The notes beneath the pieces were generated by a model. That model made no database searches. It was not told where the DNA came from and was given only the letters and a program-made list of their open reading frames with translations. From Aromatoleum toluvorans (GTDB lineage: Bacteria > Pseudomonadota > Gammaproteobacteria > Burkholderiales > Rhodocyclaceae), in NCBI RefSeq assembly GCF_012910905.1, contig NZ_WTVN01000006.1:62001-126000 (forward strand): a stretch of 64,000 nucleotides of DNA, given 5' to 3'. Positions 35,418 through 45,013 of the stretch are shown here, one piece after another; the stretch's first letter is position 1; every line of letters begins with the position of its first letter. The translations under genes were made by a program, and so were the position numbers.

Positions 35418-36050
35418 ATGCGGCGCAGGCTCATGCTGGTCGCAGTACTCGCGCAGCTGTGCGCGGGCGGATGGGCGCAGGCCCAGGAGCAGACGACCTA
35501 CCACGGCTGCACGGACGCCGACGGCCGTGCCGTGGCCGCGGTGAGCGATCCCGCCCTCGACCGCGTCGTGGCCAGCCGGCCGGGCGCGCCCGAGATCCGC
35601 TACAACGAGTCCGCGTTGCCGCGATTGCAGCCCGAGACGCGGCTGTTCCTGTTCGCACACGAATGCGCCCGCCACAATCTCGGCCAGCCGCTCGCCGGTG
35701 CGCGTTCGGAAGCCGATGCGCGGCGCGCCGACTGCCACGGCCTCGCGTCACTGCTGCGCTCGGGGCTGCTCGATGCGGCGCGCATCGACGCGCTCGAGCG
35801 CGACCTGAAGTTCGCCGACGGGGAGTGGGAGCGCGTCCCGGGGCCGCCGCGAGCCTTCGCGCTGCGCGCCTGCGCCGCGGAGACCGCCGCCCGCCGCATC
35901 CTCACGCGCCCGACGCCGGCGCAGCCCGAATGGAACGCCTGCGTGCGCGGCTGTGGCGCACGCCTGCGCGCCTGCGCGCCGCGCACGGCCGCGTGCGAGG
36001 ACGCCTACGAGCGCTGCGCGAGCCTGTGCGATTTCCGCTCGCCGCCCTGA
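35418..36050 (+). CDS. exported metallopeptidase-like protein with degenerate HExxH
   Basis: 210 residues from ATG 35418 (GGGAGAGACG upstream) with a signal peptide ending AQA. At about 80-90 it reads FAHECARHNLGQ, close to the zinc motif of small M48-like peptidases (HECxHH), but the spacing His81-Glu82-x3-His86 is one residue longer than HExxH. A downstream EADARRADCHG could supply the third ligand. The C-terminal third has eight cysteines (ACVRGCGARLRACAP, ACEDAYERCASLC). Either a variant zinc enzyme or an inactive relative. Confidence 0.7.
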   Translation: MRRRLMLVAVLAQLCAGGWAQAQEQTTYHGCTDADGRAVAAVSDPALDRVVASRPGAPEIRYNESALPRLQPETRLFLFAHECARHNLGQPLAGARSEADARRADCHGLASLLRSGLLDAARIDALERDLKFADGEWERVPGPPRAFALRACAAETAARRILTRPTPAQPEWNACVRGCGARLRACAPRTAACEDAYERCASLCDFRSPP

Positions 36051-36113
36051 GCGGCGCGCGATGCGCCGCTGCTGTACCGAATCCGCCCTGAACGTACCCA
36101 TGAGGCATCCGAA

Positions 36114-37634
36114 ATGGCCGAACCACTGTTGATTGCAAAGAACGCCCAGAAGGACATCACCCTGTTGCCCCGCCTGGCCAACCGCCACGGACTCATCACC
36201 GGCGCGACCGGCACCGGCAAGACCGTGACGCTGCAGAAGATGGCCGAGGCCTTTTCGTCCATCGGCGTGCCGGTGTTCCTCGCCGACGTGAAGGGCGACC
36301 TGTCGGGGGCCGGCGCCGCGAGTGTCGCGTCCGACAAGCTGATGCAGCGCCTCGCGGCGCTGGGCATCACCGAATACACGCCGCGCGCGAACCCGGTGGT
36401 GTTCTGGGACGTCTTCGGCGCAGGCGGGCACCCCGTGCGCGCGACGATCTCCGACATGGGGCCGCTGCTGATCGCGCGCCTGCTGAACCTCAACGACACG
36501 CAGGCGGGTGTGCTGCAGCTGGTGTTCAAGATCGCCGACGACAGCGGCCTGCTGCTGCTCGACCTGAAGGACCTGCGGGCGATGATCCAGCACGTCGGCG
36601 ACAACGCGAAGTCCTTCACGACCGAATACGGCAACGTCTCCGCGGCGTCGATCGGCGCGATCCAGCGCGGCCTGCTGGCGCTGGAGCAGGAAGGCGGCGA
36701 CAGCTTCTTCGGCGAGCCGATGCTGGATCTCGCCGACCTGATCCAGACCGACGGCGAGGGCCGCGGCGTGATCAACATCCTCGCGGCGGACAAGCTCTAC
36801 CACTCGCCCAAGCTGTATTCGACTTTCCTGCTGTGGATGCTGGCGGAGCTCTTCGAGCAGCTGCCCGAAGTCGGCGACCTGGACAAGCCCAAGCTGGTGT
36901 TCTTCTTCGACGAGGCGCACCTGCTGTTCAGCGACGCGCCCAAGGCGCTGGTCGAGAAGGTCGAGCAGGTCGTGCGCCTGATCCGCTCGAAGGGCGTCGG
37001 CGTGTACTTCGTCACGCAGAACCCGCTCGACGTGCCCGAGACGGTGCTCGGCCAGCTCGGCAACCGCGTGCAGCATGCGCTGCGCGCCTTCACGCCGCGC
37101 GACCAGAAGGCGGTGAAGACCGCGGCCGAAACGATGCGCGCGAACCCGGCCTTCGACGCCGCGACCGCGATCACCGAACTGGGCGTGGGCGAGGCATTGG
37201 TGTCCTTCCTCGACGACAAGGGCCGCCCGGACGTCGTCGAGCGCGCCTTCGTGATCGCACCCGCGTCGCGTCTCGGCCCGATGACGCCCGAGGAGCGCAA
37301 GGCCGCGATCCAGGGCTCGGTGCTGTACGGGCATTACGAGCAGCAGCTCGACCGCGAATCGGCCTACGAGAGGTTGCGCGGGCAGGGCGGCGCCGGCACG
37401 GCCGGGACCCCCGCCGGTGCGCCGGCGGGACAGGCGCCGGCAGCGCAGGCGGGCGGGGGCATGCTGGGCGGCATGAGCGACATCCTCTTCGGTTCGACCG
37501 GGCCGCGCGGCGGCAAGCGCGAGGGGCTGGTCGAGGTCGCGGCAAAGACCGTCGTGCGCACGATAGGCAGTTCGGTCGGGCGCGAGATCGTGCGCGGCCT
37601 GCTCGGTTCGCTGCTGGGCGGACGCCGCCGATGA
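36114..37634 (+). CDS. HerA-like ATPase, DUF853/YjgR family
   Basis: 506 residues. Walker A GATGTGKT near 30-37, Walker [14 protein letters not shown] near 265; arginine/sensor motifs in [13 protein letters not shown]. The C-terminus has a Gly/Ala linker and a basic end ([13 protein letters not shown]). HerA/YjgR ATPases are hexameric helicase-like motors of uncertain role. Start ATG 36114. It precedes an EamA gene on the same strand. Confidence 0.92.
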   Translation: MAEPLLIAKNAQKDITLLPRLANRHGLITGATGTGKTVTLQKMAEAFSSIGVPVFLADVKGDLSGAGAASVASDKLMQRLAALGITEYTPRANPVVFWDVFGAGGHPVRATISDMGPLLIARLLNLNDTQAGVLQLVFKIADDSGLLLLDLKDLRAMIQHVGDNAKSFTTEYGNVSAASIGAIQRGLLALEQEGGDSFFGEPMLDLADLIQTDGEGRGVINILAADKLYHSPKLYSTFLLWMLAELFEQLPEVGDLDKPKLVFFFDEAHLLFSDAPKALVEKVEQVVRLIRSKGVGVYFVTQNPLDVPETVLGQLGNRVQHALRAFTPRDQKAVKTAAETMRANPAFDAATAITELGVGEALVSFLDDKGRPDVVERAFVIAPASRLGPMTPEERKAAIQGSVLYGHYEQQLDRESAYERLRGQGGAGTAGTPAGAPAGQAPAAQAGGGMLGGMSDILFGSTGPRGGKREGLVEVAAKTVVRTIGSSVGREIVRGLLGSLLGGRRR

Positions 37635-37644
37635 GGCACCGAAA

Positions 37645-38541
37645 CTGAGCGGACGGGCCTCCCCGAACCGCACCGGGCTGCTCTTCGCGACGCTCGGCGC
37701 GGTCGGATTCTCGTTCAAGGCGATCTTCGTCAAGCTCGCGTACCGCTACGGCGTCGACGCGGAGACGCTGCTCGCCCTGCGCATGGGGTTGTCGCTGCCC
37801 TTCTTCCTCGTGATGGGGCTCGTTGCCGACCGGCGGGCCACGCACCGGCTGGGGGGCGGCGACTGGCTGTGGATGGTGGCGCTGGGTTTCTCCGGCTACT
37901 ACCTGTCGAGCTACCTCGACTTCCTCGGCCTGCGTTACATCACCGCGGCGCTCGAACGCCTGATCCTGTTCCTCTATCCGACGCTCGTGATCCTCCTGTC
38001 GGCGCTGTTCCTCGCGAAACCGATCGGCCGGCGCACGCTGGCGGCGCTGGCGTTGTGCTACGCGGGCATCGGCCTCGCCGTCGGACACGACCTCCACGTC
38101 GCGGGCGAGGCGCGCGACGTCGCCATGGGCGGCGCCCTGGTGTTCGCCAGTGCGCTCTTCTACGCGCTGTACCTGATGGGCAACGGCCAGGTCGTCGGCC
38201 GCCTCGGGGCGATGCGTGTGACCGCCTTCGCGACCAGCGTCGCGTGCGTGCTGTGCATCGGGCAGTTCCTCGTGCTGCGGCCGGTGTCCGCGCTCGACCT
38301 GCCCTGGCAGGTGTACGCGCTCGGCGCCGCGATGGCCCTGATGTCGACCGTCGCCCCGGTGTGGCTGGTATCGGAGGCGATCCGCCGCCTCGGCGCCGGG
38401 CCGGTCTCGCTGATGGGCTCGCTGGGGCCGGTCGTCACGATCTTCCTCGGCTGGCTGCTGCTCGACGAGGCGCTCGGCGTGTCGCAGCTCGCCGGCGCGG
38501 CCCTGGTGATCGCGGGCGTGCTGGTCATGGCGCGGCGCTGA
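37645..38541 (+). CDS. EamA/DMT transporter, probable CTG start
   Basis: 298 residues if translation begins at CTG 37645, with GAGG 8 bp upstream. From there the frame encodes the expected first helix (TGLLFATLGAVGFSFKAIFV) of an EamA transporter. No ATG, GTG or TTG occurs in frame between the stop at 37564 and ATG 37783, and starting at 37783 would remove helix one and leave 252 residues, short for the family. Ten-helix pattern otherwise intact. Substrate unknown. Confidence 0.8.
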   Translation: MSGRASPNRTGLLFATLGAVGFSFKAIFVKLAYRYGVDAETLLALRMGLSLPFFLVMGLVADRRATHRLGGGDWLWMVALGFSGYYLSSYLDFLGLRYITAALERLILFLYPTLVILLSALFLAKPIGRRTLAALALCYAGIGLAVGHDLHVAGEARDVAMGGALVFASALFYALYLMGNGQVVGRLGAMRVTAFATSVACVLCIGQFLVLRPVSALDLPWQVYALGAAMALMSTVAPVWLVSEAIRRLGAGPVSLMGSLGPVVTIFLGWLLLDEALGVSQLAGAALVIAGVLVMARR

Positions 38542-38613
38542 CGCCCGTTCGCGGCAACTCGCGGGGAGCGGGGGCTGTCCAACCGGGCATCACCACTCGC
38601 GCGAGGTCCCGCA

Positions 38614-38910
38614 ATGACGCCAGAATCCGTCGAGTCCCTGATTGCCGAGATCGAGGCCGAGGAGCATATCGACTTCGGCGACCTCGCCATCGGCGAGGAG
38701 GAGGCGCGCAGCCTCATGGCGCGCCATTTCTGCGACATCGACCGCCGGCTCGCCGAGCACGGCCTGAGCGCGGAGAGCCGGCTGGAGGTGATGGCGGCCA
38801 TCGCGGCGCACACGATGGTCGAGAACCTGGTGCTGCATCTGGGGCGCCTGCGCGGCGCCGCGGCGAAGGCGGATTTCCGTGCGTGGATGCGCCGCCACGG
38901 CATGTCCTGA
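38614..38910 (+). CDS. small acidic helical protein, unknown
   Basis: 98 residues, mostly helical and acidic at the N-terminus (LIAEIEAEEHIDFGDLAIGEEEARSLM) with a basic end. No signal peptide, no motif recognised. Codon use is like its neighbours, which supports a real gene. It is followed by a large hairpin repeat before convergent metF. Confidence 0.65.
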   Translation: MTPESVESLIAEIEAEEHIDFGDLAIGEEEARSLMARHFCDIDRRLAEHGLSAESRLEVMAAIAAHTMVENLVLHLGRLRGAAAKADFRAWMRRHGMS

Positions 38911-38929
38911 ACGTCGGGAGAAGATCGTT

Positions 38930-39003
38930 GCGGGCGGTTCCGCCGCGAGACTGCCGGATCGTGCGATCGGCAGTCTCGCGACGGAAGCCGCTCCCGCAGG
39001 AGT
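38930..39003. repeat. REP-like hairpin, second class
   Basis: CGCGAGACTGCCG and CGGCAGTCTCGCG flank a GATC-containing loop at 38944-38980; outward, gcgggcggttccgc pairs imperfectly with gcggaagccgctcccgc. The end ctcccgcaggag resembles REP elements of Pseudomonas (GGGAGCGG type). Only one copy is seen here, between convergent genes, so it may also terminate both. Confidence 0.6.
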
Positions 39004-39018
39004 GGGCCGGCCCTCCGC

Positions 39019-39852
39019 TCACACCAGCTTGAGACGCTCGCAGATGGCCGTCGTGAGGCCGGCCTGGTTCATGCTGTAGAAGTGCAGGCCGGGGGCGCCG
39101 GCGGCGATCAGCCTTTCGCACAGTTCGGTCACCACGTCGAGGCCGAAGGCGCGGATGGACTCCGCGTCGTCGCCGAAGGCCTCGAACTTCCGGCGCATCC
39201 AGCGCGGGAGCTCCGCGCCGCACGCGTCCGAGAAGCGCGCCAGCTTGTAGAAGCTGACGATCGGCATGATCCCCGGCACGATGGGGATGTCGACGCCCAT
39301 CGCACGCACCTCGTCGACGAAATGCAGGTACGCGTCGGTATTGTAGAAGTACTGCGTGATCGCCGAATTCGCGCCCGCGTCCGCCTTGCGCTTGAACGCC
39401 TTCAGGTCGTCCCGCGGGCTCTTCGCCTGCGGGTGCCATTCCGGGTAGGCCGCAACCTCGATGCGGAAGCGGTCGCCGGTCTCGGTGCGGATGAATTCCA
39501 CCAGCTCGTTGGCGTAGCGGAACTCGCCCGGATCGCCCACGCCCGACGGCAGGTCGCCGCGTAGCGCGACGATGCGGCGGATGCCCGCGGCCGCGTAGTC
39601 GGCGAGGATCTCGCGGATGCCCGCGCGCGTCGAGCCGATGCACGACAGGTGCGGCGCCGCCTCGAAGCCCTGCGCGGCGATCTCCTTCACGGTCGCGAAG
39701 GTGCGCTCGCGCGTCGAGCCGCCGGCGCCGTAGGTCACCGAGAAGAACGCGGGCTTGAGGCGCGCGAGCTTGTCGCGCGTCGCCCGCAGCTTCTCGACGC
39801 CGTCGGGCGTCTGCGGCGGAAAGAACTCGATCGAAAGTTCAGGCTTGTGCAT
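39019..39852 (-). CDS. metF: 5,10-methylenetetrahydrofolate reductase
   Basis: 277 residues. FAD enzyme making 5-methyl-THF for methionine synthesis. Signatures: LSIEFFPPQT, SVTYGAGGSTR, LRGDLPSG, GANSAITQYFYN and PIVPGIMPI. It starts 12 bp after ahcY, so it probably sits in the same SAH-controlled operon. Confidence 0.96.
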   Translation of the reverse strand: MHKPELSIEFFPPQTPDGVEKLRATRDKLARLKPAFFSVTYGAGGSTRERTFATVKEIAAQGFEAAPHLSCIGSTRAGIREILADYAAAGIRRIVALRGDLPSGVGDPGEFRYANELVEFIRTETGDRFRIEVAAYPEWHPQAKSPRDDLKAFKRKADAGANSAITQYFYNTDAYLHFVDEVRAMGVDIPIVPGIMPIVSFYKLARFSDACGAELPRWMRRKFEAFGDDAESIRAFGLDVVTELCERLIAAGAPGLHFYSMNQAGLTTAICERLKLV

Positions 39853-39864
39853 GACGCACCTCGA

Positions 39865-41292
<1,428 letters not shown>

Positions 41293-41337
41293 GTGAACTC
41301 CTTGAACGTGTGGCCGGGAAGGGGTGCTGCGGGTGGA

Positions 41338-41378
41338 CTCACCTCGTCACCCCGTGCCCGGCACGGGTTAAGGTGAGC
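41338..41378 (-). promoter_or_regulatory. expression platform of the SAH riboswitch
   Basis: The aptamer's 3' strand GCTCACC could pair instead with GGTGAG (minus strand, plus 41338-41343), enclosing the hairpin CCCGTGCC/GGCACGGG at 41351-41367. SAH binding would free the leader by holding GCTCACC in the aptamer. Seen: the complementary segments; inferred: the switch. Confidence 0.55.
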
Positions 41379-41430
41379 GCAGTTCCGGATAGCCGAGCCT
41401 GGGACGAAGGTCTCGCAGCGCTCCTCGGCA
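41371..41430 (-). ncRNA. SAH riboswitch aptamer upstream of ahcY
   Basis: Read on the minus strand the leader contains the conserved blocks CCGAGGAGCGCTGCGAG, CCCAGGCTCGG and AACTGCGCTCACC in the order of the SAH riboswitch (SAH-binding, gene-on in most betaproteobacteria). GAGCGC near the 5' end can pair with GCGCTC near the 3' end. About 80 bases of leader separate it from the ahcY start. Confidence 0.9.
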
Positions 41431-41437
41431 GAAGCGG

Positions 41438-41443
41438 ATTATA
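41438..41443 (-). promoter_or_regulatory. -10 box (TATAAT) of the ahcY leader
   Basis: TATAAT on the minus strand lies 9 bp before the aptamer begins, the right place for transcription to start just before the riboswitch. A weak TTGCGG is 19 bp further upstream. Confidence 0.6.
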
Positions 41444-41479
41444 GCGTACGCACTGCCGGATGCCGCAAGGCGCCGCCGG

Positions 41480-41995
41480 TCAACTGCCCTGCAGCGAATC
41501 GATCAGGCTGAAGAGCCGCTTGTAGAAGTCCGGGTCTGAGATCGTCTCCTCGCCGACCTTGATCAGCGCCTCCTTGTCGGCGGTCCACGGCAGCGAAATG
41601 GAGCCGATGCCCGCGACGCCGACACCGGCGCTCGTCGCCGCGGACTTCAGCTCGTAGCGCGTCTGCAGCGCGTTCGCGTAGATCGCGGTGCCGACGTTGC
41701 TGGGCAGGCACACCAGCGTGATGTCGAGCGTCATGCCGTAGTTGGCCTTCGGCAGGAAGAACTTCTCGCCCTTGATGCGCGTCGCCTTGGTCGCGTCGAC
41801 CTGGTAACCCTGGCTCAGCAGCGCGCGCTTGGCCACCTCGCACGCGGCATCCGGGTCGCGGGTGCTCCAGGTGACGAAGGGCGATTCGGCGGAGAAGCTC
41901 TCGCCCTCGTAGGCGGCGGGAGGGGGCGCGGAGGCGCAGCCGGCGAGCAGCAGTCCCGAAAGCAGGACAGGAAGGCGACGCGCGGGATGAAGCAT
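41480..41995 (-). CDS. lipoprotein of DUF2242 type
   Basis: 171 residues from ATG 41995; lipobox LLLAGCASA with Cys20. The core has [26 protein letters not shown] and [24 protein letters not shown], typical of beta-proteobacterial DUF2242 outer-membrane lipoproteins of unknown function. A longer frame to 42301 has no signal sequence and is ignored. Confidence 0.85.
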   Translation of the reverse strand: MLHPARRLPVLLSGLLLAGCASAPPPAAYEGESFSAESPFVTWSTRDPDAACEVAKRALLSQGYQVDATKATRIKGEKFFLPKANYGMTLDITLVCLPSNVGTAIYANALQTRYELKSAATSAGVGVAGIGSISLPWTADKEALIKVGEETISDPDFYKRLFSLIDSLQGS

Positions 41996-42366
41996 GGGGT
42001 AAATCCGGAGTGGGGGTGCGAGAATGGATATTAGAGCATCCCGGGGGCTCGCGGTTCGGCGATACAGGTTCCTCTCGCCCCTTGCTTCAGGCGCTGCAAG
42101 CCATGCACGAGGCGGGATGTAACGATGCCCTCCGGCGGGACGCGCCGGGCTCCGGCCGCACAGCGAAAAATGTAAGAATTCATATTTTGTTTGCAAGACC
42201 GGGCAATGCAGTCCATAGTGCGCCCAGCGATCTTCAAGTAGCACAGTTGTTTGTCTGGTTCGGTCTCTGCTGTTGTTTCTGCGGTACTCCATCCTCTGCA
42301 TCCTGCCGTCTTGACCTTCGCCCGCGCCTTAGGGCAATTTTTTCAGTTTTTCAGGATATTCAAGAC
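41996..42366. other. divergent spacer and cspA 5' leader
   Basis: 371 bp with no gene. The half near cspA is clearly AT/T-rich (ttttttcagtttttcaggat just upstream of the start region), unlike the GC-rich surroundings, and probably is the long untranslated leader typical of cold-shock genes. No clear -10/-35 pair was identified. Confidence 0.5.
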
Positions 42367-42573
42367 ATGGCAGCAGGTACTGTGAAGTGGTTCAACGACG
42401 CCAAGGGCTTCGGTTTCATCACCCCGGAAAACGGCGGTGACGATCTCTTCGCCCATTTTTCCGCGATTCAAGGGTCTGGCTTCAAGACCCTGGCCGAAGG
42501 TCAGCGTGTCACTTTCGACATCACGACCGGCCCGAAGGGTCAGCAGGCGTCGAACATCCGCGCGGCTGACTAA
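42367..42573 (+). CDS. cspA: cold-shock protein
   Basis: 68 residues, an OB-fold cold-shock domain. RNP1 KGFGFI and RNP2-like DLFAHFS are present after TVKWFND. Binds RNA/single-stranded DNA as a chaperone. Start ATG 42367; the frame is open far upstream but the domain begins here. Followed by a terminator and infA. Confidence 0.95.
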   Translation: MAAGTVKWFNDAKGFGFITPENGGDDLFAHFSAIQGSGFKTLAEGQRVTFDITTGPKGQQASNIRAAD

Positions 42574-42656
42574 GCCCGCGCCGGCGCGGCAACCGTGCCG
42601 CGCCCCGGTCCCTGGCGGGACCGGGATCCCGGAATCCGTTCCGGAACGCATCCCCG

Positions 42657-42690
42657 AAAGGCCTGGCACAAGCCCGGCCTTTTCTTTTTT
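42657..42690 (+). terminator. intrinsic terminator after cspA
   Basis: AAAGGCC (42657-42663) pairs with GGCCTTT (42676-42682), followed by TCTTTTTT. It ends 25 bp before the start of infA, so infA may depend on read-through or a promoter hidden here. Confidence 0.75.
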
Positions 42691-42714
42691 TCATCTTTCC
42701 CCGGAGAAACTGTC

Positions 42715-42975
42715 ATCGCCAAGGAAGAACTGATCGAAATGGGTGGCGTAGTGACCGAAGTCCTGCCCGATGCCCGATTCCGTGTGACCCTGGACAACGG
42801 TCACGACCTTGTGGCGTATTCCGCAGGCAAGATGCGCAAACACCACATCCGCATCCTGTGCGGCGACAAGGTTTCGCTGGAACTGTCGCCCTACGACCTG
42901 AGCAAGGGGCGCATCACGTTCCGCCACATCGAAGGTCGTGGCCCGGTGAGCCCGCAGCAGCGGCGCCGTCGCTGA
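42715..42975 (+). CDS. infA: translation initiation factor IF-1, apparent ATC start
   Basis: 86 residues from 42715. IF-1 S1/OB fold: [33 protein letters not shown] and [11 protein letters not shown]. Where other IF-1 proteins have Met before AKEELIEM this sequence has ATC, preceded at 8 bases by GGAG (GGAGAAACTGTC). No ATG/GTG/TTG in frame lies between the terminator and that codon. The next ATG, at 42739, would drop eight conserved residues though an AAGGAAG lies 11 bases before it. Many betaproteobacteria carry a second infA beside a csp gene. Confidence 0.85.
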   Translation: MAKEELIEMGGVVTEVLPDARFRVTLDNGHDLVAYSAGKMRKHHIRILCGDKVSLELSPYDLSKGRITFRHIEGRGPVSPQQRRRR

Positions 42976-43075
42976 AACTTTTTTCTGCCTGGAACAATTC
43001 GCGCTCGTCGACTGTTTGAGTTGAGCGTGCGCCGCGCCTGCGGGCACGTCCTTCCCCGACGACGAGGATTTTTCC

Positions 43076-43570
43076 ATGAGCAAACGATTTCCCATGCTGA
43101 TCGGCGCGCTGGTTTGCGCCGCGACATCGGCCTTTGCCGTTGAGCCAGCCCCCAACGGCATCACGCTGCCCGAAGGCTACCGCCAGTGGCAGGTGCTGGC
43201 CGTGCATCAGCGCTCGGACAACACCACGCTGCGTGCCGTGCTCGGCAACGACGCCGCCGTGAAGGCGGTGCGCGAAGGCAAGACCAATCCGTGGCCGGAC
43301 GGCGCCGTGCTCGGCAAGCTGGTGTGGAAGGGGGTGAAGCACGATCGCTGGGAAACGGCGCTGGCGCCGGGCGATTTCGTGCATGCCGAGTTCATGGTCA
43401 AGGACAGCGCCAGGTACCCCGCGACCGGCGGCTGGGGCTTCGCGCGCTGGGTCGGCATGGCGCAGAAGCCCTACGGCACCGACGCGAACTTCGTGCAGGA
43501 GTGCTTCAACTGCCATCAGCCGGTGAAGGATCGCGACTTCGTCTTCACCCATCCGGCCCAGCTGCCCTGA
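43076..43570 (+). CDS. cytochrome P460 family protein
   Basis: 164 residues with a signal peptide (cleavage near AFA-V at 22). The C-terminal haem site CFNCH is at Cys143-Cys146-His147; LPEGYRQWQVLAVHQRSD and GGWGFARWVG belong to the P460/DUF6500 fold. Members oxidise hydroxylamine or bind NO; here the role is unknown and no nitrogen-oxidation genes adjoin. Start ATG 43076. Confidence 0.88.
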   Translation: MSKRFPMLIGALVCAATSAFAVEPAPNGITLPEGYRQWQVLAVHQRSDNTTLRAVLGNDAAVKAVREGKTNPWPDGAVLGKLVWKGVKHDRWETALAPGDFVHAEFMVKDSARYPATGGWGFARWVGMAQKPYGTDANFVQECFNCHQPVKDRDFVFTHPAQLP

Positions 43571-43617
43571 GCGACACGGCGGACGCCCGCGGGCGCTGAC
43601 CGCCCCGGCGCGCGCCG

Positions 43618-43646
43618 CATCGCGGGGCGGCATGCGCCCCGCGATG
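43618..43646. terminator. bidirectional hairpin between P460 and metK
   Basis: CATCGCGGGGCG-gcatg-CGCCCCGCGATG is a perfect 12-bp stem lying between the convergent stops at 43570 and 43654. No T-tract is visible; likely shared terminator. Confidence 0.65.
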
Positions 43647-43653
43647 AGGCGTG

Positions 43654-44820
43654 TTACAGCCCGGCGTCGGCGCGCAGCGCGGCGGCCTTGTCGGTGTTCT
43701 CCCACGTGAACTCCGGCTCGTCACGGCCGAAGTGGCCATAGGCGGCGGTCTTGCTGTAAATGGGGCGCAGCAGGTCCAGTTCCTGGATGATCGCCTTCGG
43801 CCGCAGGTCGAAGTGGCGCCGGATCAACTCGACGATCTTCTCGTCGGCGACCTTGCCGGTGCCGAAGGTGTTGACCATCAGCGACACCGGCTTCGCGACG
43901 CCGATCGCGTAGGCGACCTGCACTTCGCAGCGCTCGGCGAGGCCCGCGGCGACGATGTTCTTCGCCACCCAGCGGCCGGCGTAGGCCGCCGAACGGTCGA
44001 CCTTGGACGGGTCCTTGCCGGAGAACGCGCCGCCGCCGTGGTGGGCCGCGCCGCCGTAGGTGTCGACGATGATCTTGCGGCCGGTGAGGCCGCAGTCGCC
44101 GTGCGGGCCGCCGATGACGAAGCGGCCGGTCGGGTTGATGAGGTAGCGCACGTCGCCCTGCATCAGCTCCTTCGGCAGCACCGGCTTGATGACCTCCTCG
44201 ATCACCGCCTCGCTGATCTGCGCATGCGACACCTCCGGGCTGTGCTGCGTCGACACCACCACGGTGTCGATCGCGACCGGCTTGCCGTCGACGTACTTCA
44301 CGGTGAGCTGGCTCTTCGCGTCCGGGCGCAGCCAGTTGAGGCGGCCGTCCTTGCGCAGCTCGGCCTGGCGCTGCATGATGCGGTGCGCATAGTAGATGGG
44401 CAGCGGCATCAGGCTCGGCGTCTCGTTGCACGCGTAGCCGAACATCAGGCCCTGGTCGCCCGCGCCCTGGTCGAGGTCGATGCCTTCGCCTTCATTCACC
44501 CCCTGGGCGATGTCCGCCGACTGGCGGTTGATCGCGGCGAGCACCGCGCAGCTCTTGTAGTCGAAGCCGATGTCGGAGTTGTCGTAGCCGATGCGGCGGA
44601 TGACTTCCTGCGCGATCTCGCGGTAATTCGGGTGCGCAGAGGTGGTGATCTCGCCGGAGATCACGACGAGGCCGGTTGACACCAGCGTCTCGCAGGCGAC
44701 GCGCGCCTTCGGGTCGTCCGCGAGGATGGCGTCGAGGACGCCGTCGGACACCTGGTCCGCCACCTTGTCGGGGTGGCCTTCCGAGACCGATTCCGAGGTG
44801 AAGAGGAATTCCTTGCTCAT
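43654..44820 (-). CDS. metK: S-adenosylmethionine synthetase
   Basis: 388 residues. It makes SAM from methionine and ATP. Motifs [44 protein letters not shown] and [13 protein letters not shown] lies 8 bp before the ATG. A long leader with a SAM-II-like element and a terminator precedes it. Confidence 0.97.
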   Translation of the reverse strand: MSKEFLFTSESVSEGHPDKVADQVSDGVLDAILADDPKARVACETLVSTGLVVISGEITTSAHPNYREIAQEVIRRIGYDNSDIGFDYKSCAVLAAINRQSADIAQGVNEGEGIDLDQGAGDQGLMFGYACNETPSLMPLPIYYAHRIMQRQAELRKDGRLNWLRPDAKSQLTVKYVDGKPVAIDTVVVSTQHSPEVSHAQISEAVIEEVIKPVLPKELMQGDVRYLINPTGRFVIGGPHGDCGLTGRKIIVDTYGGAAHHGGGAFSGKDPSKVDRSAAYAGRWVAKNIVAAGLAERCEVQVAYAIGVAKPVSLMVNTFGTGKVADEKIVELIRRHFDLRPKAIIQELDLLRPIYSKTAAYGHFGRDEPEFTWENTDKAAALRADAGL

Positions 44821-44840
44821 GCACTGCTCCTGAAAACAAA

Positions 44841-44879
44841 AATCCCCGGTGCTGTCCGGCGTTGCCGGCTCCGGGGATT
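44841..44879 (-). terminator. leader terminator just before metK
   Basis: On the minus strand AATCCCCGG...CCGGGGATT with an inner CCGGC/GCCGG hairpin, then TTTTTGTTTT, only 15-20 bases before the metK start. An intrinsic terminator inside a leader implies attenuation of metK. Confidence 0.8.
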
Positions 44880-44894
44880 TCGTCGAGCAGGCGA

Positions 44895-44976
44895 CGCTTT
44901 AGCAGTATTTGTTCGCCGCGACCGGTCTGGTGCGCTCGCGGCCCCGCCCTGCAAGTTGTCGTATTAACTCGGCGGG
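44895..44976 (-). ncRNA. SAM-II-like riboswitch upstream of metK, with inserted hairpin
   Basis: Minus-strand reading: P1 CCCGCC (44976-44971) and GGCGGG (44948-44943); loop GAGTTAATACGACAACTTGCA; then an inserted stem GCCGCGA/TCGCGGC; then AAATACTGCTAAAGCG. The order P1, loop with TTGCA, downstream AAAT..GCTAAA that can pair back (GCAG with CTGC) is the pseudoknot plan of SAM-II (SAM_alpha). SAM-II is mostly alphaproteobacterial and usually lacks the insert. Fit to the family is by eye. Confidence 0.62.
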
Positions 44977-44985
44977 TAAGCGATA

Positions 44986-44991
44986 ATTATA
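44986..44991 (-). promoter_or_regulatory. -10 box (TATAAT) of the metK leader
   Basis: TATAAT on the minus strand, 9 bp before the 5' stem of the SAM-II-like element, so the transcript would begin almost at the riboswitch. It is 23 bp from the divergent acyltransferase start. Confidence 0.6.
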
Positions 44992-45013
44992 GCTTCCGAA
45001 TTCAGTCGGTCAA

